A DNA stretch of 64,000 nucleotides from Sulfurimonas sp. RIFOXYD12_FULL_33_39 (GTDB lineage: Bacteria; Campylobacterota; Campylobacteria; Campylobacterales; Sulfurimonadaceae), in NCBI GenBank assembly GCA_001829785.1, contig MICF01000003.1, forward strand, positions 289,568-353,567, read 5' to 3'. The notes under the pieces were generated by a model, which was not told the origin of the DNA, did not search any database, and saw nothing but the letters and a program-made list of their open reading frames with translations. Position numbers and translations under genes: made by a program. Below are positions 29,201 through 37,379 of the stretch, in pieces; position 1 is the first letter of the stretch; the number at the start of each line of letters is the position of its first letter.

Positions 29201-31520
29201 GACAGCAACTCTTGCTACGAATGATATTACTATGAGTGATAAATTAGCAACACTAAACCTAACTACGACAAACACATCTGCAACGGTTACTATTGGCACA
29301 ATAGTAGATGCTGATTCATTAACAACAATTACGGCAAATGCAAGCAATGCAGATATCACAACAGGTGCTATCGGTGCTACTGGTACAGCAGAAGTTTTAG
29401 CTACTATCAATGCAACTGCGGATAATGGCGCTACATTGACATTTGGTGATATTACGGCAGATACTACAGATAGTACTACCGACAATGCTATGACTATTAC
29501 AAGTGCAGCAAATACAGCAAGTTCAACTGTTGCTTTTGGTACAGTTACAAATACATATGGAACTATAACGCTAAATAACTCTGGTGCAGGTACTCTGAAT
29601 GTTACTGGTAGTTTAATTGCAGATGATATCTCTCTTACTACAACGGCTGGTGGCGGTACAATTGCTACGTTGACTGCAACAGATGATATCACTATCACAA
29701 CTGCAAATACTGCGGCTTTAGCATTTACTACTTTAGATGGCGGTGCTGCTTCTACAGGTGCGATTAGTGTTACTGCAACAGGTTCTGGTACTCTTGGTAT
29801 TGCTACTATTGTTGCATCTGCAGGAACGCTAACGGTAGATGCTTCTACAGCTACAGGCGCGGTTACAGTTGGTAATACTGCAAACAATATGACAGGATCT
29901 TCAGTTCTAACAGGTGGTAGTGCAGGAGATACGCTTGTAGGTGGTGCAGGTAACGATACATTAACAGGTGGTGCAGGTAACGATACATTGACAGGAGCTA
30001 ATGGTGATGATACACTAACAGGTGGTGATGGTGATGATAACCTTATCTTAGGCGGTACTGGTAATGATACATTAAACGGTGGTGAAGGCAACGATACATT
30101 TACTGTAACAACGGCTACAGATTTAACAAGTGCTGACACATTAGATGGTGGAAATGGTACAGATATTCTTGCTATTACTCTTGCAGCTGCTACTGTCGCT
30201 CCAACTACAACAAGTATAGAAACTGTTAATGCCACTTTTGGTGTAGCTGCTGGCGGAGCACTTACAGCTGGAAATATTGCAGGATTAAGTAATCTTAAAC
30301 TTATTTCAACAAATAATGCAACTACTGCTACTGTAGTTTCACTTGCTTCTGATATAACTGTAAATGTTAGTGATGCTAATACTGATACGGTTGTAATTGA
30401 TACTGTAGGTTCTGCAACTTTAAATCTTAAATATTCAGCAACTTCTGCTACTAGTACAACGATTACAGATGCTTCAACTGTTAATATTGTTTCTGGAACT
30501 GCAGCTGGTGATGCAACTGCGATTGCACTTGATAATGCTGATACAAATACATTAAGTGTTACGGCAACTACTTATGATGTTGATGCCGGAAATATTACAA
30601 ATACAAATGTTTTAACATCATTGACTGCTACTGCGACAAGTGCTAATGTAACTATTGGTACAGTTGGTGCTGCGGGTGCTACAACAGAATCGGTTGTTCT
30701 TTCAACGGTAAATGCTGCTGCAACAGGCGGTAATGTAACTATAGGAGATATAGCTGCAGATACAACTACAGATAGTGCAACAGACCTTGCTATGACAATG
30801 ACTGTTAGTGCTTCAACTGGCAAAACAGCTACTTTTGAACTAATTGATAACCAATACGGTTCAATAGCAGCAACACTTTCTGGGACAGGTACTATTAAAT
30901 TAGGTCAAGTAACAGACGGTGACGAACTTTTTGCTGCAAGTGCAACTATCAATGCTACAGCTGCAACAGGTACAAATGTTATCAATGTGTCTGATGTAAC
31001 GACAGCAACTGTTTCTTTGGCTACAGCTGCTGGTGCTGACACAATCGTTGTTGGTGATGGTAGTGTTGTAACTGTATCTGGATTCCAAACAGGTGCAGCT
31101 GGTGATATTATCGCTATAGACGAAACTGATGCAGGTACGTTAGTAACGGCAGCGGCAGTAGCTATTTTAGAAAATGCTACTGTTAATACACAAGAAATAA
31201 CAGCAGCTGCTGATATTTCTGCATCAACTGCAGAAATTATTGTATTAACTGGTGCTATATTTGCATCAACAGCTTTAGTAGAAACTGCAATCGAAACTGG
31301 AGGTTCGTTCGAGGTAACGGTAGCTGCAGGTCTGGCTACGGGAGATGATTTACTATTTGCTTGGTCAGATGGTTCTAACAGTTATATCGGTAGCATGAAT
31401 CATGGGACTGATGGTGGAACATTAAATGCAGACTCTGTTATGACAGTTTTAGTTGAGTTGACTGGTGTTAATGTTAGCGTTGCTTCTACACTAAACGCTG
31501 CTAATATTGATTTTGTTTAA
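26256..31520 (+). CDS. Giant S-layer/RTX-like secreted protein with N-terminal DUF4214
   Basis: 1754 residues, rich in Thr, Ala, Ser and Asp, with no Cys seen. It starts with a DUF4214 domain (about 1-130: [18 protein letters not shown] ... DYWVSELA). A Calx-beta-like domain follows (about 178-290: [12 protein letters not shown] ... [16 protein letters not shown]). Long beta-rich repeats are interrupted by RTX calcium-binding nonapeptides (GGxGxDxLx) near residues 517-560, 740-815 and 1220-1290. The hydrophobic end NAANIDFV suits type I secretion; no signal peptide is present. This matches S-layer-RTX proteins of Campylobacterota. GAGGAGG precedes the ATG closely, codon use is more GC-rich than in the neighbours, and it is probably very highly expressed. 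No type I secretion genes lie in the window. Confidence 0.85.
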   Translation: MALTQTQVSQLYVSIFNRASEGNGNTYWQTDAADMIDGANKMLATADAQTYFGTSLDTDQAFIEHIYLNTLGKTYAQDTAGVDYWVSELATKSRGEVVSAIITAAQDPVNAGAAQDQFNNRVTVSNYMADQVTDAPTNYATSMSFNTSSNPTGALTVTDSSSTVTTAKASADALAPAVTYTIAADASSVTEGNSVVFTVTASHSVSAASTLNYQIAGVEVAGGTATPASDLGLVTGSVTIAAGATTGTITLTPANDGTAEGYEGFKVSVLDSSFATVATSGNVVIMDDPSVGVTKVLTTGVDTLTGTAGADTFDASLSTTTMTFGAADSISGGEGADTINIAVNGTGTYRAATLSSVENVNATFTAAGTVSLLGSVGVTSVEASSSSAASAFSNIDSATTALKATGIADTALTYGYTTAAIAGTSDSATLTLAGVTNLTGTQMTVTGIETLTIASTSSANSLGDIVDANLTKVVVTGDQNLNIIDALDANVLTVDASSFTGQLTATVGAITDGTVTGGEGNDVLNVSAITGKATVDGGAGDDTVVAANIDATDTISGGSGTDIISLAAAVTAAQAVGITNFETVSYSATASQDMAAFANTTITKVNSAVSNAALTISNASASITGLGVSVANNNTVTFSRALDTASDSLTINLGTTSAATGTVNAISVINEESLTIDSIGGANTITTLTANDATSLTITGSKNLTITNAIASASNLATVDASAATGNVSINASNSTAVTMTGGAGDDSLTGGTGNDTLNGGNGANTLAASDGVNTITGGSGIDTITSGSGIDTITAGAGNDIIDSGTGNDVINAGDGDDAITFNTDGDLSSNDSVDGGAGTDTVNWTIATDLTTKATLTNVEKVALTGDNGLTTVDMSGVASLTELTIANGSDASYSVTGVASNTTVKIVEAGALALTVDTDASSTVTVDATVDTAATVTISDAATVNIKTTAVNAASADLTGLVLDTVDTTTLSVTGSTTSTATLATNDITMSDKLATLNLTTTNTSATVTIGTIVDADSLTTITANASNADITTGAIGATGTAEVLATINATADNGATLTFGDITADTTDSTTDNAMTITSAANTASSTVAFGTVTNTYGTITLNNSGAGTLNVTGSLIADDISLTTTAGGGTIATLTATDDITITTANTAALAFTTLDGGAASTGAISVTATGSGTLGIATIVASAGTLTVDASTATGAVTVGNTANNMTGSSVLTGGSAGDTLVGGAGNDTLTGGAGNDTLTGANGDDTLTGGDGDDNLILGGTGNDTLNGGEGNDTFTVTTATDLTSADTLDGGNGTDILAITLAAATVAPTTTSIETVNATFGVAAGGALTAGNIAGLSNLKLISTNNATTATVVSLASDITVNVSDANTDTVVIDTVGSATLNLKYSATSATSTTITDASTVNIVSGTAAGDATAIALDNADTNTLSVTATTYDVDAGNITNTNVLTSLTATATSANVTIGTVGAAGATTESVVLSTVNAAATGGNVTIGDIAADTTTDSATDLAMTMTVSASTGKTATFELIDNQYGSIAATLSGTGTIKLGQVTDGDELFAASATINATAATGTNVINVSDVTTATVSLATAAGADTIVVGDGSVVTVSGFQTGAAGDIIAIDETDAGTLVTAAAVAILENATVNTQEITAAADISASTAEIIVLTGAIFASTALVETAIETGGSFEVTVAAGLATGDDLLFAWSDGSNSYIGSMNHGTDGGTLNADSVMTVLVELTGVNVSVASTLNAANIDFV

Positions 31521-31588
31521 TAGTTGATTTTTCTCTCGTTCCACCTCTCTTTGAGGTGTAACACTGATAAAAGTTACTAAAAATTAAA

Positions 31589-31623
31589 GCTTCACTTCTC
31601 TTTTGAGAGTGGGGCTTCTTTTT
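31589..31623 (+). terminator. Intrinsic terminator after the S-layer-like gene
   Basis: Stem GCTTCACTTCTC / GAGAGTGGGGC with a 4-nt loop, G-T pairs and one bulge, followed by TTCTTTTT. Flanking TACTAAAAA/TTTTTAGTA lengthens the stem. A smaller hairpin CACCTC-tcttt-GAGGTG lies at 31542-31558. Confidence 0.8.
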
Positions 31624-31734
31624 AGTAGTTGTTTAACTTTAGAAGATAAATTTTGATAAAATCAAGCTAAATTATACAAATTACACAATTTAAGTTGTGC
31701 TTACAGCTTTTTTATGTAAATACTGGAGTTATAA

Positions 31735-31911
31735 ATGTCAAATAAACAAGTTGTTAGTATAGATTCTTTTAGAAAAAAAAGAGAAGCTATAGTAAAAGCA
31801 GAAGGTGCTTATAGCGATACATACAGAGAAGGAAAAGGCAGTATGGCTGATAAACCAAGTATGTCACTGCTAGATTCTACAAAGCAAAAAGCTTTCCTCG
31901 ATAGATTTTAA
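31735..31911 (+). CDS. Conserved-looking 58-residue protein of unknown function
   Basis: ATG at 31735 preceded by TGGAG; 58 codons and TAA. The product begins MSNKQVVSIDSFRKKREA and ends STKQKAFLDRF; it is charged, with no membrane segment or cysteine. I do not recognise a family. It lies directly after the S-layer-like gene terminator, 74 bp ahead of another unknown gene. A good ribosome-binding site and coding-like composition support it. Confidence 0.65.
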   Translation: MSNKQVVSIDSFRKKREAIVKAEGAYSDTYREGKGSMADKPSMSLLDSTKQKAFLDRF

Positions 31912-31985
31912 TTTATAAAATCTATAATAGAGGTAATATGATATTGCCTCATTTATATATTTTAATTTTTTAGGTATTAATAAAA

Positions 31986-32672
31986 ATGGAACAACTTTAC
32001 AATAAATTTTTAGAAATTTATAGCAAGTTCTATACATATGATTTAAAATATTCTTTGCTTATAGGTAGGGAATATGAGCTGATTTATAATTTTTTAATAG
32101 TTTATAATAGTTCTATACTCAGCGAAAAAAGTATGTCGGACAGCTTCGAAGATCTCAACAAACTAGAGGAGTTGGTTAATGATTATATTGATAAACTTAA
32201 AAATATTTTTGAAGATGAAGATGAAGGTCAAGAGTTTGTAAAAGTTGATACAATTCGTATTAGTAATATATTAAAAGATTCAGAATGTGTGTGGGAACAT
32301 ATGTTTAAATCATACAATTTTCTTACAAAGTTTACACAATGCAATTATCATAAAGTTTTGTTGATTGAGATAAATAATTTTTTTAGCCATATATTGGCAA
32401 CATCTCAAGATAAAGATACGCAAGATACAAAATCAAATATTAAAAGAGGAGTTGCTCACCTCTATAGAGCCGCATTAGACGGGTGCAAAGAGATTATTAA
32501 AACAAGTAGCAATATCATATGTGCAAATAGTAGCTTAAAAGTATCATTTTTAAAAGTAAGAACGCAGGAGAGCCTTTTTTTAGGACAAAAATCTACAGCT
32601 GATAAATGTGATATTTTAAAACAGTATGATAATATGGCAAATACAATCTTAACTTTACTAAAGAGAGCATAA
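31986..32672 (+). CDS. Hypothetical protein, helical
   Basis: 228 residues, soluble, rich in Lys, Asp, Glu and Ile, with an acidic stretch at about 72-82 (KNIFEDEDEG) and four to five scattered cysteines. No signal peptide, membrane segment or family motif was recognised. A possible partner is the small gene 74 bp upstream. Confidence 0.7.
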   Translation: MEQLYNKFLEIYSKFYTYDLKYSLLIGREYELIYNFLIVYNSSILSEKSMSDSFEDLNKLEELVNDYIDKLKNIFEDEDEGQEFVKVDTIRISNILKDSECVWEHMFKSYNFLTKFTQCNYHKVLLIEINNFFSHILATSQDKDTQDTKSNIKRGVAHLYRAALDGCKEIIKTSSNIICANSSLKVSFLKVRTQESLFLGQKSTADKCDILKQYDNMANTILTLLKRA

Positions 32673-33026
32673 TAGTTAGTTATGGATAAGATTAAACTTA
32701 TAAAAATTAGATACATGGTAATATACTCTTCTCTAAAATAGAAGCTAATATATTTTTATCATCAATTTTCAACAGATTTTATAATTTACTTCAAAACTCT
32801 ATGACTTACAATGTTATATTTTAATACTGTTTTGTTGAACGAAAGAGTGTTAGGCACTATTTGATGATATGTAGATTGGAAACGAGGATTTATCCTCGTC
32901 AATGAGCGAAGCTAAAGCAGCACACTTCCCTTTTACAAAATGAAATAAGAGAATGAGAGTTAAATTAAATTTATTTATAAGTGTCTATTTAGTACAATCC
33001 AATTAAATTATAATCAAGGTACTTAA
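32673..33026. other. 354-bp gap without a gene
   Basis: AT-rich. It holds a diverged GTGTTAGGCAC (32847-32857) matching the downstream repeats at 10 of 11 positions, and a perfect 8-bp inverted repeat ACGAGGAT/ATCCTCGT at 32882-32899 that could terminate the upstream gene. No ORF with coding character was seen. Confidence 0.5.
32847..32857 (+). repeat. Outlying copy of the GTGTCAGGCAC repeat
   Basis: GTGTTAGGCAC, one mismatch, followed by TATTTGAT. It lies 1.85 kb before the main array and in the same orientation. Confidence 0.5.
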
Positions 33027-34685
33027 ATGCACTCTAATACGGCGATATACTACCACCCCGAAGCTTACTCCATGACAAGCCCGAAGCTAATGGGTCGCAA
33101 CGCTGCGGGAGAATCTTTTTTAAAAGGTTTTTTTAAGTACTCCACGGACGCTAAGCTTTGGGCGCAGGTTATGGATGCAAAACACCTTAAAAATTTTGAA
33201 GATACGGCGAGAGCTTACGGTAGAGATGAAGAAGTAAAAGGTTTTGACTCCAATAATATTGAGGTACTTTCTCAAATAGGCACGCTTTATTATCCCGGTC
33301 CCGATATAGCCGAACAAGCATTCAAAAGAACACTCTTCGGTGACGAAAAATGGTCTATTTGCGGTATCACGCATACTACTTCAAGCGCTAGAGCTATGGA
33401 CGCTATAACATCCCTTATTACCGCTCCCGTTCAACCGTGGGATGCAGTGATATGCACTTCAAGAGCCGTCAAGAAAAATGTAGAGGCTCTTTTGCAGGCA
33501 GAAGTCGATTACCTGAAGCATAGACTAGGTATCACAAAGATAGTTCTCCCTCAACTCCCAGTTATACCGCTTGGTATTCATACAAAGGATTTTAAGTATA
33601 GTGCAAAATATAAAAAACTCTCAAGAAAAGAACTGGGCATAGATGACAATGCTATAGCAGTGCTTTATGTCGGTCGTCTATCTTTTCATGCTAAGGCAAA
33701 TCCCTTTCCCATGTATAAAGCTCTTCAAGATAGTACCGAAGAAATAGGCAAAAAGGTTGTTTTAGTAGAGTGTGGATGGTTTGCAAACGACTATACGAAA
33801 AATGCTTTTAAAGAGGCTTCCAGAGAACTTTGCCCATCGGTAGAAGTTATAAGACTTGATGGCAGAGAAGCAAAGAACAGGGACTTGGCTTGGTCATGTG
33901 CAGATATATTTTGTTCGTTTTCAGATAATATTCAAGAAACATTTGGCATAGTTCCCATAGAGGCTATGGCGGCAGGACTTCCCGTTGTAGTTTCAGACTG
34001 GGACGGTTATAAAGATACGGTAAGAGACGGTATTGACGGGTTTAGAGTGTCTACTATTATGCCAAATGCAGGATTAGGAACAGATCTTGCAGTAAGACAT
34101 GCATTGGGTACTGATACTTATGACATGTACTGTGGACAAAATAGCTCTCTCGTAGCTGTTGATACGGAGTCCGCTGCAGAAGCTTTTATAAAACTTTTTA
34201 ACTCTAAAGAGTTAAGGATGAAGATGGGCAAAGAAGGTAAAAAAAGAGCAAAAGAGGTTTATGACTGGAGTGTTATCATACCTCAGTATGAGGCCTTATG
34301 GAAAAATCTGCATGACATGAGAGAAAAAACACTCTCTTCCAAAAGTACAAAGTTACAACACCCATGGCCTGCGAGAATTGAACCCCTTAGCGCTTTTGTC
34401 GCTTATCCTACATACATATTAAATAACGCTACCGAAATAGAGTTGACATGTGAGTATGAAATAGCTCTTAAAAAAGTCGGTATCTATAAAAATATGACGA
34501 TAAACAATTATGTAAAAGTTACTATGCTTGCTGACAATGAAGCAATATCTGTGTTTAATAGATTAAAAAATGGTTCAAAAAAAGCTATAGAAGCCGTAGA
34601 AGATATAAACGAAGCTAGAAAACCTTATGTTTTTAGATCTCTCGTCTGGCTTATGAAAGTGGGAGTGATTAGAATTAAAAATTAA
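33027..34685 (+). CDS. GT4-family glycosyltransferase
   Basis: 552 residues with a GT-B fold: N-terminal acceptor half including ICGITHTTSSARAMDAI, then VLYVGRLSFHAKANP and the donor-site E-x7-E motif in ETFGIVPIEAMAAGLPVVVSDWDGYKD. A C-terminal extension of about 110 residues follows. Likely acts on the same surface glycan or on glycosylation of the S-layer-like protein. The first GTGTCAGGCAC repeat begins 9 bp after its stop codon. Confidence 0.85.
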   Translation: MHSNTAIYYHPEAYSMTSPKLMGRNAAGESFLKGFFKYSTDAKLWAQVMDAKHLKNFEDTARAYGRDEEVKGFDSNNIEVLSQIGTLYYPGPDIAEQAFKRTLFGDEKWSICGITHTTSSARAMDAITSLITAPVQPWDAVICTSRAVKKNVEALLQAEVDYLKHRLGITKIVLPQLPVIPLGIHTKDFKYSAKYKKLSRKELGIDDNAIAVLYVGRLSFHAKANPFPMYKALQDSTEEIGKKVVLVECGWFANDYTKNAFKEASRELCPSVEVIRLDGREAKNRDLAWSCADIFCSFSDNIQETFGIVPIEAMAAGLPVVVSDWDGYKDTVRDGIDGFRVSTIMPNAGLGTDLAVRHALGTDTYDMYCGQNSSLVAVDTESAAEAFIKLFNSKELRMKMGKEGKKRAKEVYDWSVIIPQYEALWKNLHDMREKTLSSKSTKLQHPWPARIEPLSAFVAYPTYILNNATEIELTCEYEIALKKVGIYKNMTINNYVKVTMLADNEAISVFNRLKNGSKKAIEAVEDINEARKPYVFRSLVWLMKVGVIRIKN

Positions 34686-34694
34686 AAAAAAAGG

Positions 34695-34705
34695 GTGTCA
34701 GGCAC
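34695..34705 (+). repeat. Array repeat 1
   Basis: Exact GTGTCAGGCAC in AAAAAGG/TCTTTT context, 9 bp after the glycosyltransferase stop and 8 bp before the transposase fragment begins. Confidence 0.9.
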
Positions 34706-34713
34706 TCTTTTGT

Positions 34714-35301
34714 CACCTGCTTATCGAAACAAAACATACAAACCTATCAAAAGCCTTGCAGTTTATCAATGATAAATATTCAAAATACTTTAACAAAAAA
34801 TACACTCGCTCAGGTCATTTATGGCAAGGTAGATACAAATCTTATCCTCTTTTTGACGATGCTCACTTTTGGATAGTAGCAAAATATATAGAGCGAAATC
34901 CCATTAAAGCAGGGATGGTACAAGATGTTGCAGCTTATAGGTTTCAGTCATTCTTTCAATGGAAATATAAGCACAACTATTTTTCTCTTTTAGAAAACTC
35001 TATGATCTTCGATATGACTTATGATGAATACGCTGAGTATATAAGTAGTGAGATGGATATAGATGCAATAGACATAGTATATAAATCCCCCAATCTTATA
35101 ATAAAAGACGATGGCAAGTTAAAAGTACTTAGTAAAAGATTAGAGACATTTTTTGAACTAGATCGTGATATAAATAGAAATGAAAATATCAAAAAAGCAT
35201 ATGAATATGGTTACACAAAAACAGAAATAGCAAAATTTATAAACTTAAGTACCAAAACAATTAATATAATTTTACGAAAGGGGTGTCAGGCACTCTTTTA
35301 A
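34714..35301 (+). pseudogene. 5'-truncated REP-associated (Y1/RAYT) transposase
   Basis: The reading frame opens abruptly inside the HUH nuclease motif (HLLIETKHTNLSKALQ; the family has NHYHLLIE) directly after repeat 1. It continues with SGHLWQGRYKSYPL, the catalytic-Tyr segment YIERNPIKAGMV and a C-terminal helix-turn-helix (YTKTEIAKFINLSTKTINIIL). The last codons (KGCQALF) are formed by repeat 2. The first about 60-70 residues, including one of the metal-binding His residues, are missing, so it cannot be an active nuclease. A TTG at 34756 is not a credible native start. Confidence 0.85.
35283..35293 (+). repeat. Array repeat 2
   Basis: Exact GTGTCAGGCAC, overlapping the last codons and stop region of the transposase fragment. 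It is followed by a 60-70-bp tail (CTAGCTTCCTCTTTACATAA) that also follows repeat 4. Confidence 0.9.
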
Positions 35302-35440
35302 AACTTTTCTTATTTTTTATTAATCTAGCTTCCTCTTTACATAACATTTAATTCTATTGTAATAGATTTTACACTTTATTTACTAATTCATCATTTTAAA
35401 TCTATGATATAATTTTATAAAATAATAAGAAGGGTTTGGA

Positions 35441-35668
35441 TTGCCTACTTTATTAAATACGAATGGGTTTAAGTTCTTTTTTTATGCTAATGAACATGAA
35501 CCTAAACATATTCATGTAGTTTATGGGGAGTTTTTTGCAAAAATAGAACTAAAAACTCTAAGGGTAGTTCAAAATTATCTAAAACCAAAAGATTTAAAGT
35601 TTGCGCTGAACATAGTTAAAGAAAATCAAGAAAAGTTTGAAAGGAGATGGGATGAGTGGTTTGCTTAA
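35441..35668 (+). CDS. DUF4160 protein, pair 1
   Basis: 75 residues, beginning MPTLLNTNGFKFFFYANEHEPKHIHVVYGE with the family HIHV motif. The TTG start gives the usual MPT beginning and has AAGAAGGG upstream. DUF4160 genes nearly always precede DUF2442 genes; the pair is toxin-antitoxin-like in size and arrangement but its function is not known to me. Confidence 0.8.
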   Translation: MPTLLNTNGFKFFFYANEHEPKHIHVVYGEFFAKIELKTLRVVQNYLKPKDLKFALNIVKENQEKFERRWDEWFA

Positions 35669-35894
35669 AGGAAAAGAAGTTCATTTTGATGAAGAGTATT
35701 TACATGTAAAACTTGAAGACGATAGAATTATATCTACGCCTATGTCTTGGTATAAGCCTCTTCAGAGTGCAAGTTTAAAACAGCTTAAAAATTATAAACT
35801 AATATGTTTAAATACGGGTATTGAGTGGGAAGAATTAGATTATCATTTAAGTATAGAGAGCATGCTGGAATTAAATATAGGAAAGGTTGCTTAA
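35652..35894 (+). CDS. DUF2442 protein, pair 1
   Basis: 80 residues from the ATG at 35652 with AAGGAG five bases upstream; contains EVHFDEEYLHVKLEDDRIISTPMSW and WEELDYHLSIESML, typical DUF2442 features. Overlaps the DUF4160 gene by 17 nt. Confidence 0.82.
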   Translation: MSGLLKGKEVHFDEEYLHVKLEDDRIISTPMSWYKPLQSASLKQLKNYKLICLNTGIEWEELDYHLSIESMLELNIGKVA

Positions 35895-35913
35895 AAAAGG
35901 GTGTCCAAAAAAA

Positions 35914-35973
35914 GGTGTCAGGCACTATTTTAAGACTACCGAAGACTGCCGCGTCGTTCCTCCTCGCAGTGAC
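35914..35973 (+). repeat. 60-bp direct repeat, left copy
   Basis: Comprises array repeat 3 plus AAGACTACCGAAGACTGCC and the start of the palindromic family. 59 of 60 bases match 38105-38164. Each copy follows a DUF4160/DUF2442 pair, 2.19 kb apart. Confidence 0.9.
35915..35925 (+). repeat. Array repeat 3
   Basis: Exact GTGTCAGGCAC. A partial copy GTGTC lies at 35901-35905. First of two 60-bp units (35914-35973 and 38105-38164) that differ at one base. Confidence 0.9.
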
Positions 35974-36078
35974 TGCTCTCGTCATTGTGAGCAACCCCTT
36001 CTGTCATTGTGAGCAACCCCTTCCGTCATTGCGAGGAGCTTGCGACGAAGCAATCCACAAGCGAAGCAATCCACAAAC
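35941..36078. repeat. Compound dispersed palindromic repeats
   Basis: Several units in a row: GACTGCCGCGTCG ... CTCGCAGTGAC, three related GTCATTG(T/C)GAG units spaced about 24 bp apart, then GCGACGAAGCAATCC and a second GCGAAGCAATCC. The right part (from 36001) is a copy of 42032-42108. Confidence 0.8.
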
Positions 36079-36215
36079 TATATAACATCCTCCGTAGGCT
36101 CTCCGAAATAGTACCCCTGCGAAAAGTCAACTTCAAGTTCATTAACTTTCATAAAGACATTTTTTGAGTGAACAAACTCTGCTATTGTTTTGATTTTCAT
36201 ATTTTTAGCAAAATT
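36001..36215 (-). pseudogene. Copied 3' end of the downstream EAL gene with its flanking repeat
   Basis: Matches 42032-42246 collinearly (offset 6031) with only scattered differences. On the minus strand the part from about 36078 to 36215 encodes the C terminus of the EAL protein (IKTIAEFVHSKNVF ... QGYYFGEPTED), with no start. The similarity stops at 36215, nine bases before array repeat 4. Confidence 0.85.
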
Positions 36216-36223
36216 AAAAAAGG

Positions 36224-36234
36224 GTGTCAGGCAC
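36224..36234 (+). repeat. Array repeat 4
   Basis: Exact GTGTCAGGCAC in AAAAAGG/TCTTTT context, followed by the same tail as repeat 2. Confidence 0.9.
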
Positions 36235-36339
36235 TCTTTTAAAACCTTTCTTAATTAAATATTAATCTAGCTTCCTCTTTACATAACATTTAATTCTCTA
36301 AAAATATCTATTTTTTTATAATTTTGGTATAATTTTCAT

Positions 36340-36601
36340 ATGAGCAAAATTGATAAACTAAAAGAAACAAAAAGAAACAAAATCAGATTTAAAAGAAGTT
36401 TTTAAAGCGTTACTATATTTCATTCTTGGAATATTGACTGCAATTGGAACTATCGCTTATAAAGTGCTGATTCACCAGATTGAAGTATATATGATTTTAG
36501 TTGCGGGATTAGGTTTAGTTGTCGTATTTTTGCTTGGTACTTATGCTTTAAATCTTTGGTATAAAATGCAAAAAATAAATGAGGAAATGGAAAATGCTTG
36601 A
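36340..36601 (+). pseudogene. Two-helix membrane protein gene frameshifted by a 10-bp duplication
   Basis: ATG at 36340 after a TATAAT-containing leader. AAAGAAACAA occurs twice in tandem at 36361-36380. Removing one copy restores an 83-codon frame: MSKIDKLKETKSDLKEVFKA, then two membrane segments (YFILGILTAIGTIAY and MILVAGLGLVVVFLLGTYAL) and a charged end. That length equals that of the intact gene at 36815-37066. As it stands, translation stops after 21 codons. The repeat could be reversible by slippage. Confidence 0.75.
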
Positions 36602-36692
36602 TATAAATATAATTGCCGGATTTACAATAATTTTAATTGGCAGTGCATTTGTTATATGGTTTGCAAATCGATTAACAAAAAGTACTCATTAA
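36594..36692 (+). CDS. 32-residue single-helix membrane microprotein
   Basis: ATG at 36594, overlapping the end of the preceding frame by 8 nt. Product MLDINIIAGFTIILIGSAFV followed by IWFANRLTKSTH: one membrane helix and a basic tail. Its position and form match the microproteins at 37059 and 37380. Confidence 0.6.
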   Translation: MLDINIIAGFTIILIGSAFVIWFANRLTKSTH

Positions 36693-36726
36693 AGGGAAAA
36701 GGCGTCGACAAAAAGGGTCAAAAAGG

Positions 36727-36737
36727 GTGACAGGCAC
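36727..36737 (+). repeat. Array repeat 5 (one mismatch)
   Basis: GTGACAGGCAC. Degenerate fragments GGCGTCGAC (36701) and GGGTCA (36715) precede it. Confidence 0.75.
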
Positions 36738-36814
36738 TCTTTTAAATTAACATAGCGTTCAACTCTCTCTTTAAATTTATTTCACTTTTTATCTTATTTT
36801 GATACAATTTAACC
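36738..36814 (+). promoter_or_regulatory. Promoter segment of the small membrane pair, copy 1
   Basis: Possible -35 TTTCAC and -10 TACAAT with a 17-bp spacer just before the ATG at 36815. The whole segment is almost identical to 37264-37337. Confidence 0.55.
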
Positions 36815-37066
36815 ATGACATTCCAAGAGCGTAAAGACAAAGCTGATATTATTGCTAAAGAAGCAGATATAGTATATAAAAAGTTATTTGTACTTATGGT
36901 TGTGAGTGGTGCTATTGGCGGTTTTGGTTTATCTATATTTGATAAAGCTTTTATTATTAGCTTGATATTGTTTTTGCCATTCCTTTTTTTGTCTTTTGGA
37001 ATTGTGTTGGCATATTTAAAATTAAATAAACTAGAAATGATTATTAAGGATTTGAGAGATGAGTAG
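36815..37066 (+). CDS. 83-residue two-helix membrane protein
   Basis: MTFQERKDKADIIAKEADIV is a charged N-terminal helix; membrane segments follow at about 24-43 (LFVLMVVSGAIGGFGLSIF) and 46-68 (IISLILFLPFLFLSFGIVLA), with a basic/acidic tail. No family recognised. It overlaps a 34-residue membrane microprotein by 8 nt. Same length and layout as the ancestor of the frameshifted gene at 36340. Confidence 0.75.
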   Translation: MTFQERKDKADIIAKEADIVYKKLFVLMVVSGAIGGFGLSIFDKAFIISLILFLPFLFLSFGIVLAYLKLNKLEMIIKDLRDE

Positions 37067-37163
37067 TATTGGTGTTTTAATCTATACAATTGGTTTTGTA
37101 GTGGCTGGAATATTGGCACTCGTAGCGTATAAGAAACATTGGAAGATTGCAGATTACTTTTAA
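37059..37163 (+). CDS. 34-residue single-helix membrane microprotein
   Basis: ATG at 37059 inside the end of the 83-residue gene (AAGGA upstream). Product MSSIGVLIYTIGFVVAGILA then LVAYKKHWKIADYF. The KKHWKIAD ending is shared with the product at 37380-37478, which supports it as a real gene. Confidence 0.7.
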   Translation: MSSIGVLIYTIGFVVAGILALVAYKKHWKIADYF

Positions 37164-37169
37164 AAAAAG

Positions 37170-37180
37170 GTGTCAGGCAC
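37170..37180 (+). repeat. Array repeat 6
   Basis: Exact GTGTCAGGCAC, 6 bp after the microprotein stop. Confidence 0.9.
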
Positions 37181-37238
37181 TGTTTTACTTACTACAGTAT
37201 CTAAAGTCTTAAAGTAATACAGCCTACCAATAAAAAGG

Positions 37239-37249
37239 GTGTCAGTCGC
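37239..37249 (+). repeat. Array repeat 7 (degenerate)
   Basis: GTGTCAGTCGC: the first seven bases are intact and the rest is altered. Only 69 bp from repeat 6; the interval holds no gene. Confidence 0.65.
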
Positions 37250-37263
37250 CAGTATTTAGCGTC

Positions 37264-37367
37264 TTTAAATTAACATAGCGTTAAATTCTCTCTTTAAATT
37301 TATTTCACTTTTTATCTTATTTTGATACAATTTAACCATGACATTACAAGAGCGTAAAGACAAATAG
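37264..37367 (+). pseudogene. Second copy of the small membrane pair, first gene deleted
   Basis: 37264-37337 repeats the promoter segment of 36738-36814. The ATG at 37338 opens MTLQERKDK and stops after nine codons, exactly where the intact copy continues with ADIIAKEA. About 220 bp of the first gene has been removed, leaving a short leader ahead of the microprotein gene. Confidence 0.8.
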
Positions 37368-37379
37368 AGGAGTTAGAAA

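Noticed and set aside
28940..30235. 431-codon ORF on the minus strand inside the giant gene, with others at 27974-28864 and 27038-27361
   Set aside because: Antisense shadows caused by the biased Thr/Ala/Gly codon use of the S-layer-like gene; Val/Pro/Ser-rich products without start signals.
35825..36085. 86-codon ORF across repeat 3 and the palindromic repeats
   Set aside because: Runs through non-coding repeats in a different frame from DUF2442 and has no coding character.
36742..37119. 125-codon minus-strand ORF opposite the small membrane pair
   Set aside because: Overlaps the better supported plus-strand pair, whose promoter segment and microprotein are repeated nearby.
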